A DNA stretch of 64,000 bases. Origin: Dasyornis broadbenti (taxonomy: Eukaryota > Chordata > Aves > Passeriformes > Dasyornithidae). The DNA is taken from positions 62,221 through 126,220 of the forward strand of contig VZRN01000563.1 of assembly GCA_013397935.1 (NCBI GenBank), given 5' to 3'. Each line of letters opens with the position of its first letter. Position 1 is the first letter of the stretch. A program made the position numbers and the translations under genes. The notes beneath the pieces were generated by a model that worked only from the letters and a program-made list of their open reading frames with translations, had not been told where the DNA came from and made no database searches. Positions 1 through 13,700 of this stretch are shown here, one piece after another.

Positions 1-719
1 GGCCCTTACCTTGGTACTGAATCAACAATGTTTACAGACAGACTCGCACATGGAAATTAATCCATCTTCTGACAACCAGAATTAGGGATTTTCTACTGCC
101 CACTTACTCACAGGCCCACTTGCATATACAAGCAATGCTTTTTTCCCCTCCTGAAACACAAAATACTCAGAAAAGCTCAAGTCCCTACTCATGCATTTGT
201 GGACGGGCTTTGGAACAGCTGGAGGATATAGAAGAAAACAAAAAAAGAATAAAGACACAAATAAAACCAACCTGTCCTATGTCACCCAGTTATCACTATA
301 CAGACGCCAATTAATAAATCTACTCTGAACTTTGGCTTGCTTCTCGGCTTGAGTTTAAAATCAAACCTAAACCTTTCTTCATGCTAGTCATGCCTTCAGC
401 TCAGCTATAAACTCCATCAGATACTCCATTTTCACTTAAAGAGCTAAAAGCACAAAGACTTTTAACTTTTTTTTGTGTGTCTGTATCTTCTACTCATCCC
501 ATCTCCCCCCTGATTTTTTCAGTGCAGCTCAGCAACTTTCAGCTACTCAAATGCAGCCCTGCAGTATTTTTGGCAAAGACTAAGATTTCTTGTCATGGTA
601 GACTGACATAAGTTTAAAAAATGCAAAGGCTGTTCTGATTTATAATGTATTATTACTACTTCCATTTCAGAATTAAAACATTTTATCAGTCTGATCCAGC
701 TTTATAAAGAAATCATAAC
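1..719. other. AT-rich DNA downstream of C21orf91
   Basis: I see no repeat, RNA gene or convincing coding exon. Short open frames on both strands at 82-314 have no recognisable protein character. It may still be 3' UTR if the two polyadenylation signals further right are skipped. Confidence 0.5.
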
Positions 720-1597
720 AAGACAGTGTAGTATTACAAATTTATTGAGTTTCGTCAAAGTAATTTTTCAGCATTGAAAATTTCACACATATAAAACAAC
801 TTCAACTTCTATGCATTAAAACCAAAGTATGGATTCTTTTTTTAATTTAAAGCAAGTGCTGTGCTTTTTTTAAACATCTCATGAACCAAATTCCTCAGTT
901 ATAAAGCTGATAAAAATAAGTGATACACCACAAGAGCTTTTTCTTCAACATGTGAAATTCATCTCTTTGGGAAACAATACTTTTTAAAATTGTATCATGA
1001 AAGATACAGACCTGTAAAAGGATAAACAATCATACACAAGGCATTAACATTACACAGAGTAATTCAGACATTTTATAAAGAGATCTGGAAAAGTACCTAA
1101 AATAGTGATATTTATTTAGTATAAAATTTCAATAATAAAATATTGCTCATAATAAATAAGAAAACATGAGTTTCATTAACACTGTTCTCCCCTTAAAGCT
1201 CTCTTGGATGTAACAGGATCAGACCTGATCAAAACTAAAATTTTTAATTGTCCTCTGTATGAAGGAGGCAGGTTTACAGGCTTCAGGTCATTCTTTGCTA
1301 GGAACAATTTTATTATAAACCAAACACAGAATTCAGTTCAAGGCTCATGCGTAGTTATGGGAAAAAAAAAAAATCCCCAAATGTGAATAAACCTTATTAC
1401 AGTAGATTTTAATACTCAAAATATTTGCCCTTTTTGTTAAACCCAAAATGGAGTAAGACTTCCCGTGGATTATGAATACAAAGAGAAAGCTACCCAAGTT
1501 TTCCCAAAAGCTTCTAAATATGGGTGCAGCTGTACTTAATTGTTATCAACACTGTTAGGGACAGTTTGCTCTCGGGGGGGATGGAAGCTGTCTCCTT
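720..1597 (-). other. C21orf91: C21orf91 3' UTR with candidate polyadenylation signals
   Basis: After the stop the sequence becomes AT-rich with no long open frame. On the minus strand AATAAA occurs at 1314-1309 and at 746-741, so transcripts could end near 1290 or near 720. Several ATTTA-type AU-rich motifs lie between. The true end cannot be fixed without RNA evidence; the longer form is preferred because vertebrate UTRs of this gene are long. Confidence 0.5.
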
Positions 1598-1758
1598 TTA
1601 TATGGGGACGTTGGATCTCATCCCTGCTCTTCCCATCTGCAGACAGGGCAGCTTGGAGCAGTTCTTCAGCAGCTGCTCGATGGCGATGTGGCGGACATTG
1701 AGCTCGGAGGCCAGGGAGTCCTTCTCCTGGACTTGCTGTGTCAGCTCCTCAAACACTT
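1598..1758 (-). CDS. C21orf91: C21orf91 last coding exon and stop
   Basis: The acceptor TTGTTGCAG ends at 1759. The exon opens with AA, completing a Glu codon, then VFEELTQQVQEKDSLASEL, runs through the conserved IEQLLKNCSKLPCLQ and ends MRSNVPI with TAA at 1600-1598. The heptad pattern of Leu, Val and Ile supports a coiled coil. Several CpGs remain in this exon although the surrounding DNA is AT-rich, as expected for coding sequence under constraint. Confidence 0.94.
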
Positions 1759-4700
1759 CTGCAACAACAGCACTGGGTCAATGCACTCGATCCCTGGACT
1801 GACACAGGCTTAGGAAGCAGTGACAAACAACACTAGGGAAGAGGCACGGACATTTAAGTGGAATCATGCACAGGAACTCTGCTTTTCCTGGTTCCAGCAC
1901 AGCTTTGTAAGTATTGCAAACTGAACAGGATCACTTAGTTTCCAGTTATAGGCGACCTGAGCCAAGGTGGATCAGTTTGGAACTCAAAACAAAGCTGACT
2001 CTGGCTTGTATCAGCAATGGTGTGGCAGCAGGAGCAGGGCAGGGATTGTCCCCCTGGGCTGGGCACTGGTGAGGCCACACCTCAGATCCTGGGTTCATTC
2101 AGTTCTGGGCCCCTCACTGCAAGAAAGACATTGAGGGGCTGGAGTGTGTCCAGAGAAGGGAAATGGAGCTGCGGAAGGGTCTGGAGCACAAGTCTGGTGA
2201 GGAGCAGCTGAGGGAGCTGGAGGGGCTCAGCCTGGAGAAAAGGAGGCTCAAGGGGGACCTGATCACTCTCTGCAACTCCCTGACAGGAGGGTGTAGCCAG
2301 GTGGGGGTCAGGCTCTTCTCCAAAGTAACAAGTGACAGGACAAGAGGAAATGGCCTTAGGTTGCACGAGGAGAAGTTAGATTGGATACTAGGAAATCTTT
2401 TTTTATGGCAAAGGTTGTCATGCACTGAAACAGGCTGCCCAGGGAAATGGTGGAGTCACCATGCCTGGAGAGATTTAACAGACATGGAGATGTGGCATTT
2501 AGGAACCACTTGCTTTTGTGGGGGACTTAGTGCTGGGTTAATGGTTGGACTTGCTGATCTTTAGGGTCATTTTCAACCCTAACAATTCTATGGTTCTAGT
2601 CAAATTCTTAAAGAAAATACTGTGCCAGTTCGCAGCATCAAAGCAGATTACGTAACAAAAGCACCTAGAAATGTCTCTGTATCACACATTTCCATGCAAC
2701 ACAAGAGATTTCAGTTCAAAACTTAATTGACAGAAAGGCAATCAAAATTTCTTTTTTAAAAACAGACCTTTTTGATTACAAAGCATCAGAAACCCAAAAC
2801 AAAGAGTACTGAAAAATTCTCACCCTGGATTTGCTTGAGCAGTTTTTCATTAAGTTGCTTTAACTCTCCTAGAGTCATTGTAGTCACTGCAACAATAAAA
2901 TCAGTTATTACTACTACCAAAAGTCACACAAGCATCCCTAAGCAGACTCCCAATTTTCTTAAGATATCTCCTATTTGCATCCTAATAATCAACAGATGTG
3001 CAGCAGTAAGTCAGAGACACTATCAGGCATTTGGGGAAAGTTTGAAAATTTTGTTTTTAATGTTGACATAGACAAGGATTTACTCCATTAGAAAGTCCTC
3101 TCTTCAATGTCAAAAAGGTGGAAAATCAAGCCCTGAAAACAGTAGCATCCAGAATCAGAACTGCCTGGCACATTTAAATACTTCACCCTCCTCTCACTGC
3201 AAAATGTGATTTCCCCAGTGTAACCCCTGCAAGCACATCTGTTTAACTGTGGGCAAGTGGACAATTCCGAGGTAAATCCTGCTATGTTTCCCAGTCTGCA
3301 GGAAGCAGCTTCCTGACAGAATTTTCAGCACATGGCTCCCTGTCTGGGTTATCAAGGCTTGTGCTTTATGTGTACAGGAATAACACACTTTTTCCACTGA
3401 GTACCTCACTGACAAATGATGAAGGACAATCCTGGTTTGACATGAAGACCAGCACGTGAAAGTAGGTTTCCTTCTGTGCCCCTGATGAGAACTAAAAGAT
3501 CCTCTGTATCATTCAAAAGCCCTTCTGTATCTCAAGTTGTGTGATTTGATCACCCTCACAGAAAATACACACTAAAGCCTCAAAGGAGGGAACTGTGAAA
3601 GTATTCTTCACTGCCCTTGATCAACAGCAGGCAAGCACTGGCCTGCTTCCTCGGGTTCCCTCAACCCTGCAGTGGTGGACACACGTGGTGCCATGCCTGC
3701 TGCTGAGATGCCCTTGTCACCATGGTGAAAGTGACAATCTGAACACCACAGGGGGTCACAGGGCACTGGCACAAGCTTTAAGACCTTGTAATTTTAAAAT
3801 ACTGTTTTTAAACTCCAGCTAAGCTGTTTCTGCTGCAGCTTAGCAAAGCTATCACTGTGTACTTGAGAAAAAACCATGCTGCAGCTTTTTTTACCAGAGA
3901 TTTCTCTCTGCAAAACGTTTCTACATGGCAAATTTGAAGTCTAAAGTTCTGAAAAAGATGGGTTTTACCTACCCACTGGATTATTTGATTACCCTAAGCC
4001 TTCCTGTTCAAAATTTCTCACAGCTGGCAGTTGTGGGATGTTAAACTGCTGACAGTACTGCCAAACCAAGAAGCTGGCAATAGCTAAGCCTTGATACTCG
4101 AGACATAATCCCAGTTAAGAGTGAAACGTGTGCACCTTTCTCCTCCACCAGCCAGATAAAATGGTGCTTCTTCCTACCTTCAGCTATCAATACACCTGAA
4201 AAGTCCCTTCTCACATCTTACCACTCTTTAAACACCATGAAAATCCTGACCAGATTTACTACATAACTGACAGCTAAAAATTTCAAGATTTCCCCTCCCT
4301 TTTATACCCAGTGGTAGGATGTTACTTCCCCTTTCTTCAATGTTTTCGTTAATATTTTGTCATCTGGAAGACAGGCTGGTTCACACATTTCATGTGTGTT
4401 TTGGGACAGGACTGTTTCATGCCACATTACTCTGATACAGAACGGAAAGGGAGAAGGAACAAAACACTGGATTTAAATGGTAAAATATTATTCTATCCCC
4501 AGCAGAAATAAATTATAAAGACATAATGGAACTGTAAATAGTTTGGCCAATAATACTTTTTTCCAGTAGACTGCTATGTTGTTAAAGTATTGCAGTAAGA
4601 AGGTACCTAATTCTGGCAGTCTAAGTTTTCATCTAACATACAAACTTTATATAATCATAGGGTCTCCAAATGAATGTCTTTTAAAGGTAAATACTACAAA

Positions 4701-7700
4701 ATACAAGCAAAGATGCCGCAAAGCTGCATTATGTAGTCATAATAGAAGAAAAAAACCCTGTTACTGTGCTCAATGCAGCTTTATGTTTCCCTGCCCCAAA
4801 ATCAAGGATTGAAGATAAATTCCAAGTCACTAACTTTAGTTAGACAACCCCATAAAACAGGTCAAGCTTTCATAATTCCTCTGTTAACTGCTGTCCTGAC
4901 TTATGTAATCCCAATTTATGACTCCAGCAGACAGGTGGTCAAACAGCCCAGTCTATCTGTTTTGATTTATAGCTTTAAGGCTACTAATTTACCACAAATG
5001 CAACATGACACATCATGCAGCAGTTAAGTAAAATCCTTTTAAAAAGAATGAGAAATGACTCAGCTTCACAAGGACAGATTTGTCAGTCTGTTAAAAAAAA
5101 TGGGAGCCTAAAGAAGCCAATTCCAACTTTTTACAGTACCTCTTTCTCTAACTCTTCTGACATTCTGAATTCCATTATTACCTTGCTTTTCATCACCTGC
5201 TTTTCCATGGAATATTTTATCAGTGTTTTTGTCTTCTTTCTCAGGTCTTCTGAAATTCAGAAACCGTCTCCAATTACTTTCCTCACCCACAAAAGTAAGA
5301 GAGGACGTACACCAGTTCAGGACAAAGTACTGTCTAAAAGCAGGATGGTAACAACACGTACCTCCAGGAACCTATTCCTAACACATTTCATGCAGCCTGA
5401 TTCCAGAGACACTAGAATATCCTAGATTTTTTGAAAGATTTCTTCTAGTGAGCTTCTTAAACAATAGGAAAACCAATTTTCTGTTATTTTCACTATCATT
5501 TTCACTGTTTTGATGTCCACAGTCATCAAAAGATGGCTCAGGTCTTCTGCTACAGCCTTTAAGAAGACATGGTGGCATAAGGGCCTTCCCATTTTCTTAT
5601 GCTGAATAAACACAAGGAAAAAACAAATCCAGTAAAATGCACAAGGAAAGTCTGCTACTATTGTTTCATTAAGTTTGCTCTGCTACCTGACCTCCAATCT
5701 CCCCTGTTGCTTAGGGCATCTCTGTAAATGTAACTCAGGGCACTGTACAAGTTCAACAAGAGAGAGATTTGCAGGAGCTGAGTAACCTCCACCTCCTCAG
5801 GCAGGGCTATGCAACTCCCAGGAATGACACTGAAATGACTATTTTTTTGGCATAAATTATGCATGTCCTGTATCACATTGGGCTATAGCTAAAAGTAAAA
5901 TTAAAAAAAAGAAACCACCAGCCAAATCACTCTATTCGCTTAGCCATGTAGCCTTTCTTCCTCACAGGTTTTAGAAGCTGGACTTCAGGATGAGAATGAA
6001 TGCCCTGTAGGGACATGAAGTGGTCAAGAGGTGTTTGAAAAAATGCCCTTGCTCGCTAGGCTGTGTGTAAATAGATGTATACTCACATTCCTCCCTGCTG
6101 TGTTGAGGATGTCTCCTATGAACACTGGCAAGTGAATCACCTTCAGCTTTTTCAGCTTTCTGGACCTGGTTGCGGTTGGACCACAAAACGCTGCTGCAGC
6201 AGAAAGTAGCACCAAGTGTGAAATCAGTGGATTCTCTTGGTTCCAGAAGAGTCTGTGAGCAGCTTGAGATGCCTCCAGATTTCCCATCTATCCATTTTGC
6301 AGAGTATCTAGGTACTGGGGAGTCAAACTGTGGGAGTAATTTTCTATCAGTCTGATGTCTGAAGCTAAAAAGCTGGTGTTGGGATGGTTTTGAGCTTTCA
6401 GAATCAGAGTCTAAATCCTTGTTTTGTGCGTACTGTATGATCCAGTTAATTTTTTTGCTCAAGATATTTTTTACTTCTGCATATGGACTTTTAGAGAGCT
6501 TTGATCGTGGACAGTCCTGATTTGCTATTAAGTGGAATTTTTCAAAGCAGTCTCTGTGCCCCCTTAAAGACCTTGTATGGAGAAGATCCGACTTTGGTAC
6601 TCCTGTAAAGACACAACAGAAAGAAATTCATTTACTGTATAATCTGCTTATTTTGGAAAATCTTTATTCACAAGCAACCAGGAAAACAAAAACTTTAGTG
6701 ATGTTTTCCTACTAACAGTCTTATCACTGAAGCAAACAAGGGTACCTCACAGTCCAAAATCTGTGAAGTTCCCCTCAGGCTCGAGCCCCTGGCATGCAAA
6801 GTGTTTTGCACACCACAATCTGTAGTGCAGGGCTTCAGCTAGTGCTTCTTGGATGGTGACAGAGATGAAGCAAACTGACAACTCCACACACATCACATCA
6901 CCCCTACACACAAGTGTACAAGCTGCAGAAGTAAAATAAACCCAACTCTGTATCAGCAAGTTCTATAGAACAATCCTGAAGAGCATTTTGACAGCACTCA
7001 TAAAAGCTCCCATCTTCTATGCATAATGTTATGAGCCATCTGTTCAAATACTGCAGGGTGCAGGTTTGTCTCATTCAAGTGGTCAAACATAACTCAGATT
7101 TCAGTTGTGGTTTATTATTTTGCACTGGTACAAGCCTGCAGCCTAACTAGGGAAGTAAACGCTAATACTGTTGACACTTGCCACCATTAAACTGTCCTGA
7201 AATTCATTTGAGGTGTGGTTTTGGCTGGGATAGTAAATTTTTATCACAGTCTAATGTGTGGCCATGCTTTGGATTTATGCTGCAGCATTTTCATTATCAC
7301 TGAGCAGGGCTTACACACAGTCAAGGCCCTTTCTGCCTCTCACACCACACCCCGACAGCGAGTGGGCTGGGGGCATGCAAGGAGCTGGGAAAGGGCACAG
7401 CTGGAACCAGCTGATCCCAGCTGACCCAAGGGATATTCCACACCACATGGCATCATGCTCAGTGCATAAAGCCAGGGGAAGGAGGTGGAAGGGAGGAATG
7501 TTTGGAGTGACACTGTTTGTCTCCCCAAGCCACCATTATGCATGACAGAGCCCTGCTCTCGTGGGGATGGCCGAACACCTGCCCAACCACGGGAAGCAGT
7601 GAATGAATTCCTTGTTTTGCTTTGCTTGTATGGGCAGCTTTTGCTTTCTCTCTGAAACTGTCTCAATCCACGAGCTGAGATTCTCTCCCCATCCCACTGG

Positions 7701-10700
7701 GGTTAAACCATGACATCACACAAGATGGATGTTTATTCTCCTCTTTGCTCATCCTCCCTCAAAGACTGTTCAAATAGCTACAGCAGGTAACTTAAACCTC
7801 TAAGTAACTGCTAGTGATTGACAGGTTAAAAAGGAACACAATCTGTGAAGATCTACAGTTGGTGAGTGAACACAGATGGTATGAGAAATGACTATTCCAG
7901 AAAGTTAATAGTGCCCCAGTACAAAATTACTTTCTGCAACTTCAGTGGATATTTATTTTTCTTCAGATTCACCTACACAGTAGATTCCGAATCCAAGTCC
8001 AGAGTAATGAACAGCTTGTCATTTATCTCAATACCAAGTATACTACTTGGGAGATTCCCAATACAATGGAAAACAATTCTGAATAACAAATTTGTCACTG
8101 CAAATAACAGTAACATACCTGTGAACCATTGGCTTAAAGTGCTCAATGCCAAAGTATTCAAACCAACAAACAATAACGTAATTGGATCTTTGAATCTAGG
8201 CAACATGAACCAAGCTGCAGCCATCTTACCTCTTAGCACATTAAAAGTATTTACAATCAAAGAGAAAACATGAAATGCAACAGGTGACAAATACCGACCA
8301 CAGAGACGTTACAAGGTGATTAGAAAAAGCTACATGTTACACCAATTCTCAGCTCTGATTTACCATCTTAAATTCTTGCGGTAAACCTCCCCATGCCAAA
8401 CCAGTAACAAATGAAACTGTTTTTTTTAGTTACTGAATGCCACAAAATCCCACACTACTCTCAAAACTACTTTGAAAAGGTAAAATTCTTAACATGAAAC
8501 TGGTGAAAACAAATCCAAGCACTTCATTTTGATTATCTCACTTGCTGGTAACTGCTGTTTGAAGTTGGGGAGTTCAAATATCGAGAGTAGCCATTAAAAA
8601 TTGTTGATTTTCCACTCTTTGGGCAGCACTGAAACTTATATGCATTATTTTCTGGTTGAGTTTCTGAGAGTGCACACAATTTATGGGGCAAAATGTCTAA
8701 AAAAGTGGAAAATGAAAGAAAACAGCGGTGGATTTTATTTTGTTCTTAGTAGGAGAAGAAAGGAAAAGTCACGAAAACAGATGTTCCTTCTGTTCTAGTG
8801 ATAACTATTAGAAGAAACAAAACTCACATACTAACCAGAGGCACCTTTTAAGAAGGAAGTTCTGGAGTAAAGCACACGCTGTGCCCCCTGTCAGTGGGCA
8901 GAGTCAAGATTCTCACTCTACACCTCAAAATACTTTTCAAGCCCTTTCAGCAGATATTCACCAACTTTTCTTAAGCTCTGCATGATCTACTGCCTACTTG
9001 CAATGCTATTTCCCTCTATCTTTATAGAGACTTAAAAAAACCCAATAAACATTTCTAGTGAAAACAAGGAAAGACAAGGCATTTGTTTTCATGACTTACC
9101 AGCACTATTTAAATACAGCAAGCCTGCTTAACTCAAGTAACATGATGGAAACCTTAAATCTTTAAGCCATCAAGGGAAAGCAAACACTGTCAATTGAAAT
9201 TACAAGGCAAATATATTCACAACATGACAAACCCTTTAAAACCAGAGATTTGTTCAAAGTTACTTGCTTTACCCAAGTGATTCTTCCAAGATTCCACTCA
9301 GTTGCTGCTCATAGTGCTTTCTTTTACTTACAGAAAACAATCAGATGGGCTGAAAACCATGTTTTGTTCAATTTTCCATACAACAATGCTCAGGAACCCA
9401 CCTAACAAAGAGACACCTGCACAACAAATGCCAGAATATTGCTGTATCACTTAAAAAAAGAAATTCCTCTGAGGCTGCTTCATTATTTCAATGAGAATAA
9501 ATGTTACTTGTCCAGTAGAAGAGTGTGAGACCACATAAAACAGCCAACACACAAGCTGTTACACAGGAAAAGAACAAGTGCAGCATGACTTTATGAAGCC
9601 CCAACTGAATTATGCCCAAGTCTTAAGCTCAAGGTTATTCAAGTCTTTCCTTCTGATGAATTTATCTTTTAAGAGTTCTGAATATAGCTAACTTCCCCAT
9701 TCTAGAGGCATGCTGCTCAAAGAAATGTGTTTTATCAGAACTCAGTAATAGAGTGCCTGAAATGAGCAATTATTACAGAAGAAAAAAACCACATTACGTC
9801 AAGAGTTTAAGCTTTGCTATTTATATGCCATGTATTGGCCACAATGTCCCTATTTCTGAGCATAGGGCAGGTTATCGCAAAACACTTGCAGTATGAAAGA
9901 TCAGAATTTACATCCTGCCCCTTCTCTTACTCCACTGAAAAAAACCAAAATGGGTCTTATCTGAAGAATCTTGAATGAAGTAATGAACTGAAAATGTGCA
10001 AAACCAAACCGCTTTTGCACAGAACCGCTAACAGACTTGCTTCATCTTTCACATAACTGGCTTGGGTTTTAACTGTAACAAACACACACAAAACTAAAAA
10101 CACCATCAATCTCTCTTTTGTCCTAAGGTGACAATTAGTCCTCTCCTATGCAGAGAACATCAGCCATAACCTTCTGGAAGAGCTGAGCAGGGACAGCAGC
10201 TGCTGTGCCAGCACAAACTAGCAATCACATATCAGAATTTTAGCAAGTAAGGGTACGGTTCTTTGGAACATATCTTTCTGTTGTGGGCAATACCATCAGC
10301 TTTATGAAGCAGAAAAGATGTCCATTTCTTTTCAGGAAGACTTCATACTCCACTCAGATTACTTCATATTTTTCCCTTCATCACAACTGCAGAAAAAGCT
10401 ACAATCTGGTGAGCTGGCATGGACAAGTGATATATAAAGACGATGCAGTTTTAGAACACACATTACTTTATTCAACACTATACACAAAGAGATGAATAAA
10501 GCATGGTAAGACTTCTGTACAAAATAAGAAGCAATATTGTAACTTTGATAAACAGCTATTGTGAGTTCCAGGGACTTTCACTGGGTTTCAGTTCCGTCTC
10601 TGCATTTCTGTTTGCCAATATCAACCTCACTCTTTCTTACTTTTTGTCTGGCTCTTCAAGTCTGCAATCATAAAATCATCAACATTCCCCCTGCACACAC

Positions 10701-13700
10701 ACATTTGCAGGTATGTGTATATTTGCCCCCTGTCTCATTTTCCAAGAACAGGATTGCAGACTATATCCGAGCACGTCCTATGCTTCGTATTTATTTTTTC
10801 AGAGGAGTAAAACCCTAAAAAAGCAACAAAAAGCATACAACCAACCCAAGTAGAAAAGTTTAATCTGCAGGAAAAAAAAAAAAAGTCCCACAAAACTCAC
10901 TAATATCTAGAAGACCATATCTAACAAACTTAAGACAGCACAGATGCTATTAAGAAACAACCTCATGCCAGAGATCATTCCTGAAGTGCACATGATTCAC
11001 AGGCTGATGCCAAACCTACAGACAAATCATAAAACAATGTAAGTGCTTACAATCTGTGATTTGTTTCTGATTCTAGTAACTCGTGTGTCCTGGATGAAAT
11101 ATGAATGTATCACTTCACTCAACAATATCTTTGTATATTGACTTGAAGAACAGGACTTCCTATTTAAGCACCTAATGTTTAGGCAAAAAAACCACCTAAA
11201 TCCAAAACCTGACTATTTCAATTTGTAAGGTATGCAAGGTAGGCAGTCAACATGAGTCCTAGTCCACTCCTACAAAGTAATTTTGTAAACGCATGACTGG
11301 CAATCAGACAATTTAATACACATTTTTGTAACTTTTATTTATTCATAACTGTAAAGTAGATGAGAGCAGGGAGAACAGCTACCAGACAACGAGGTGTGCA
11401 ATCACACCCCAACAAATTCTACCCAGTTTTAAGGCATTTATACTTGAAAGCAAATGAGTTTCCATCATATTAAAGTTTTTTGCTTTTTGGTTTCTTTGAG
11501 GATAAGAAATCTACAAAGACTTTATTTCTGCCTTTGCAACCGATTCACTGAGAACTACGTATAACTCTTCTTCATTATAAAGATACAGAACTAAATTGAA
11601 ATGTTTGCTCATGTTTATATAAAGATGGCAAGAATAGTTGTCTTATTTGGAGATTATAATAGTAATCAACAAGTCCATTCAAAAGGAATGTTCTTGAATA
11701 CCAAGATTATTCCACATCCCTTCCCAAATGTTTCCATAGAAAAAACAAATCAGTGATCATTAGCCTGCTTGTTTATCTACAACAGTGGAGTTTTTTCATT
11801 TGTTTGCTATTAACTTTAAAAAAACCAAAAACCCAAACTTCTTATTTGGTCTTTCAGCTCCAGCAGTTGGAAACAACATTAAAGAAGTCCTGCATTCTCT
11901 TCTTAGCAATTTCTAACATAATGCTGGAAACTAATTGTTTTTGCAATGGTGAATAGCAGCCGAAGTAGAAAATCCCCCTGAATCTAAGATGAACTAAAAG
12001 TAACAAGAATACTTCTAGACACAGGAACAGTCAATTATAAGTTTATACTATGCCATTAGTTAATCAAAGCCTCTTCAAAGAATTTACAAATACTTATGGG
12101 TAAGATTTATACCTGACCATATTTTCTGTCTCCAGTTTGAATTAGTTGTGGAGACTTGCGTTCGCAGCCAGTGAAGAAAAGCTTCTCAGGCACAATTCAC
12201 CTCATCTGAAATAGTTAACTCCAGAGAGATTTGTGACAGACACCTCTGCCCTTCTCCTTTAACCCTGGAGTAAGCAAGAACCCTTGTCTGTGGCTGCCCA
12301 CTTGAGCAGCCCGGGTCTTCACTGTGTGTTCTGAAATGTTCCAGCTGCTGCTCCCCTCAGCTGTCCACCTCAGGAGCACTCTGTAAACAGGGATGTTCAG
12401 CCAGCTCATGGAACAGCTCCCAGACATCTGTGAGTGTCCACAACAAACACAGTGATCAGAGGAGCTCCAGTGTGGTTTACCTAGAGTGCAGGGCCAAGAC
12501 CTGCAGCAGACAGTGAACTGCTTCACAAGACATTAAATGTTCATGTCTATCTATTTTAAGCCACTGCTGCATAGGCTGTTTACCAAGAGTGCTGAAAGAG
12601 GGGGGTTCCCAGAAAAGCAGATCCCAAGACCTGTTTAAAATACATTAAATGAAAGCAGCCCATGATAACCTAAGACAATAAGTTATCCAAATGTCTAAAG
12701 GACAAGGGATGGGGAAAACTGATGATCTTCAGCTATACAATTCTGCCAACACTGAAAAGCAGGATCATTAGAGATGTATATCTCCAGTACATCTGCCTGA
12801 AGACGTAAAGCCAACTGCTATTTTTAAGGGTATACATGCAATCACATTTGAGAGTTAAATCTTATGATTTATTAGACTGGCTAGAAGGAAAATGCCAGTG
12901 CCATTCATTAACTTCTAAAACCAGACACTTTGTGAAGACTTGATATTATCTTGTTCATGAATTAACATTCTCTCCTTGCTTTCATATGATAATGCCAGTA
13001 CATTCCATACATCAAGTGTGCACACAAATCACCTCCCACTTAATTTCTCTCAGATCATTTGTATATCAGCACAGTGCAAAGACATACTCTATCAGACAGA
13101 ACAGAGATCCAGTTGGTCCTCTGAATGTATTTTCAAATTCATGTTCCTTATAAACTATTTTACTAAGAAGAGTTTGCTACTGTATTGAACAAAGCAATGC
13201 ATTCCAAAGAAAACTTTACTACAGAAAATATTATGTCACATACTTTGTAAGAAAAATCAGTTAAAGAGACCTAGAAGAGAGTAGAAGTATTGAGCCAGTA
13301 TTTCTGTAGTCTAGATGATGCCAGGTAACATAAATACTCAATTATCTTGTTTGCATGGGCAAATATTCCAAATTTACACATTAAAAATGCAAAAATATAC
13401 TTAGAGAACCAGCCTCACAGCTTGACATTATTCAGTGGTACTCATACAGCATTAGAGTAAGAATAGCATCTCCAGCCATGTTCAGACCTGAATTTGTAGT
13501 TAAGAGCTTTAGTGGAAACTGCAGCTAATTTCACATGTCCATTCAAGTTTGCAGAAATGAGTCATATCCCTGGCCTGTAAATGCTACCTTTAAACAAGTT
13601 CTCATTTGTCTAGTCTAAAGGGCAACAATGGAAATTTTTAGCTTTTGTTGCCAGAATAATCTATTTCACTGTTTTATCATTTCATTAACACTGAAAAAAT

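Noticed and set aside
5015..5425. A 136-codon serine/threonine-rich frame in an intron
   Set aside because: Composition follows local AT-rich DNA, with no splice sites or family resemblance; the minus strand is open across part of it.
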